The position numbers were made by a program, and so were the translations under genes. Positions 13,784-14,123 of a DNA stretch of 14,123 nt are shown one piece after another. The stretch is from Pseudomonadota bacterium (GTDB taxonomy: Bacteria > Desulfobacterota > Desulfobacteria > Desulfobacterales > Desulfobacteraceae), in the NCBI GenBank assembly GCA_018816605.1, contig JAHIVS010000021.1:1-14123 (forward strand), written 5' to 3'. The notes below the pieces were generated by a model. The model was not told where the DNA came from. It worked only from the letters and a program-made list of their open reading frames with translations, and ran no database searches. Within the stretch, counting starts at the first letter, position 1. Each line of letters opens with the position of its first letter.

Positions 13784-14123
13784 ATGAAAAACCAGACGTA
13801 TATTTGGGGCAAATTGGTTGAAATTGTGATCATTTTTTTTGTGATTATGACGGCGTTGTTCTTTTTGTTCCGGCTCTCTCCGGGTGACCCCATCTCGAAG
13901 GTGGCAGATCCCATGCTGACCCCTGAGGATATGCGCTATATTATCGAACAGATGGGGCTGGATAAGCCTATCTGGGAACAATATGTGATCTATCTGAAAA
14001 ATTTTTTTACAGGCAATTTTGGGGTTTCCTTTCACTATGGCGAGCCTGTTTTTAAGATTATCCGGGAACGGCTGGGGTGGACGGTTCTCCTCTTTACCTC
14101 CTCTACTATCCTGGCCGCCTTTG
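13784..14123 (+). CDS. Peptide-type ABC transporter permease, DppB-like (3' end cut by window edge)
   Basis: The first 113 residues of an inner-membrane permease are present. One membrane helix lies at about residues 11-30, directly followed by FRLSPGDPISKVADPMLTPE, the hallmark N-terminal segment of OppB/DppB permeases. GLDKPIWEQYVIYLKNFFTG and NFGVSFHYGEPVFKII follow, and then the second membrane helix is entered. It should pair with a DppC-like permease and ATPases beyond the right edge to import the ligand captured by the preceding lipoprotein. The start is ATG at 13784, 24 bases after the upstream stop; the ribosome site is weak (ACGGAAA). Nothing odd is visible in the part present. Confidence 0.92.
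   Translation, partial: MKNQTYIWGKLVEIVIIFFVIMTALFFLFRLSPGDPISKVADPMLTPEDMRYIIEQMGLDKPIWEQYVIYLKNFFTGNFGVSFHYGEPVFKIIRERLGWTVLLFTSSTILAAF

Overview
The window carries ordinary bacterial protein-coding DNA with mixed base composition. It holds eight complete large genes, one candidate mini-gene and two genes cut by the window edges. The gene types suggest a Gram-negative bacterium: an outer-membrane TolC-type channel, a type I secretion system, a CHASE2-adenylate cyclase, and a large GAF protein beside a radical SAM enzyme. The overall flavour resembles sulfate-reducing Desulfobacterota such as the Desulfobacteraceae. That taxonomic guess is inference and I cannot confirm it from this sequence. 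I saw no rRNA, tRNA, CRISPR array, insertion sequence or phage gene.

Left part (1-4664, all minus strand): a tightly packed operon reads tolC-like outer-membrane channel, type I secretion ABC permease/ATPase, HlyD-type adaptor, then a family 4 glycosyltransferase that runs off the left edge. The ABC and HlyD genes overlap by ATGA. The glycosyltransferase starts with TTG one base after the HlyD stop, and its ribosome site lies inside hlyD. A good promoter (TTGACA-19-TATGAT) and a long imperfect inverted repeat precede the operon. No secreted substrate is encoded in the window.

Centre (4824-9441): a membrane CHASE2 adenylate cyclase is transcribed away from the secretion operon. It converges with a 785-residue GAF-domain protein that has its own promoter. 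The cyclase carries a G9 tract in its sensor domain, where a one-base slip would remove the catalytic domain.

Right part (9601-14123): a radical SAM-like enzyme (minus strand) is divergent from a GshB-family ATP-grasp ligase, a peptide-type solute-binding lipoprotein and a peptide-type ABC permease that is cut by the right edge. The ligase and the lipoprotein genes overlap by 50 bases. The divergent region holds a TTGACA-17-TAAAAA promoter overlapped by an inverted repeat, plus a second palindrome downstream. A 23-codon ORF with a strong ribosome site ends in an ATGA overlap with the radical SAM start. It is either a coupling leader or a small peptide gene. A radical SAM enzyme, an ATP-grasp ligase, peptide transport and a coupled micro-ORF together form the best candidate here for an undescribed system. 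It could make or take up a modified peptide or thiol compound, but its function is not shown by the sequence.
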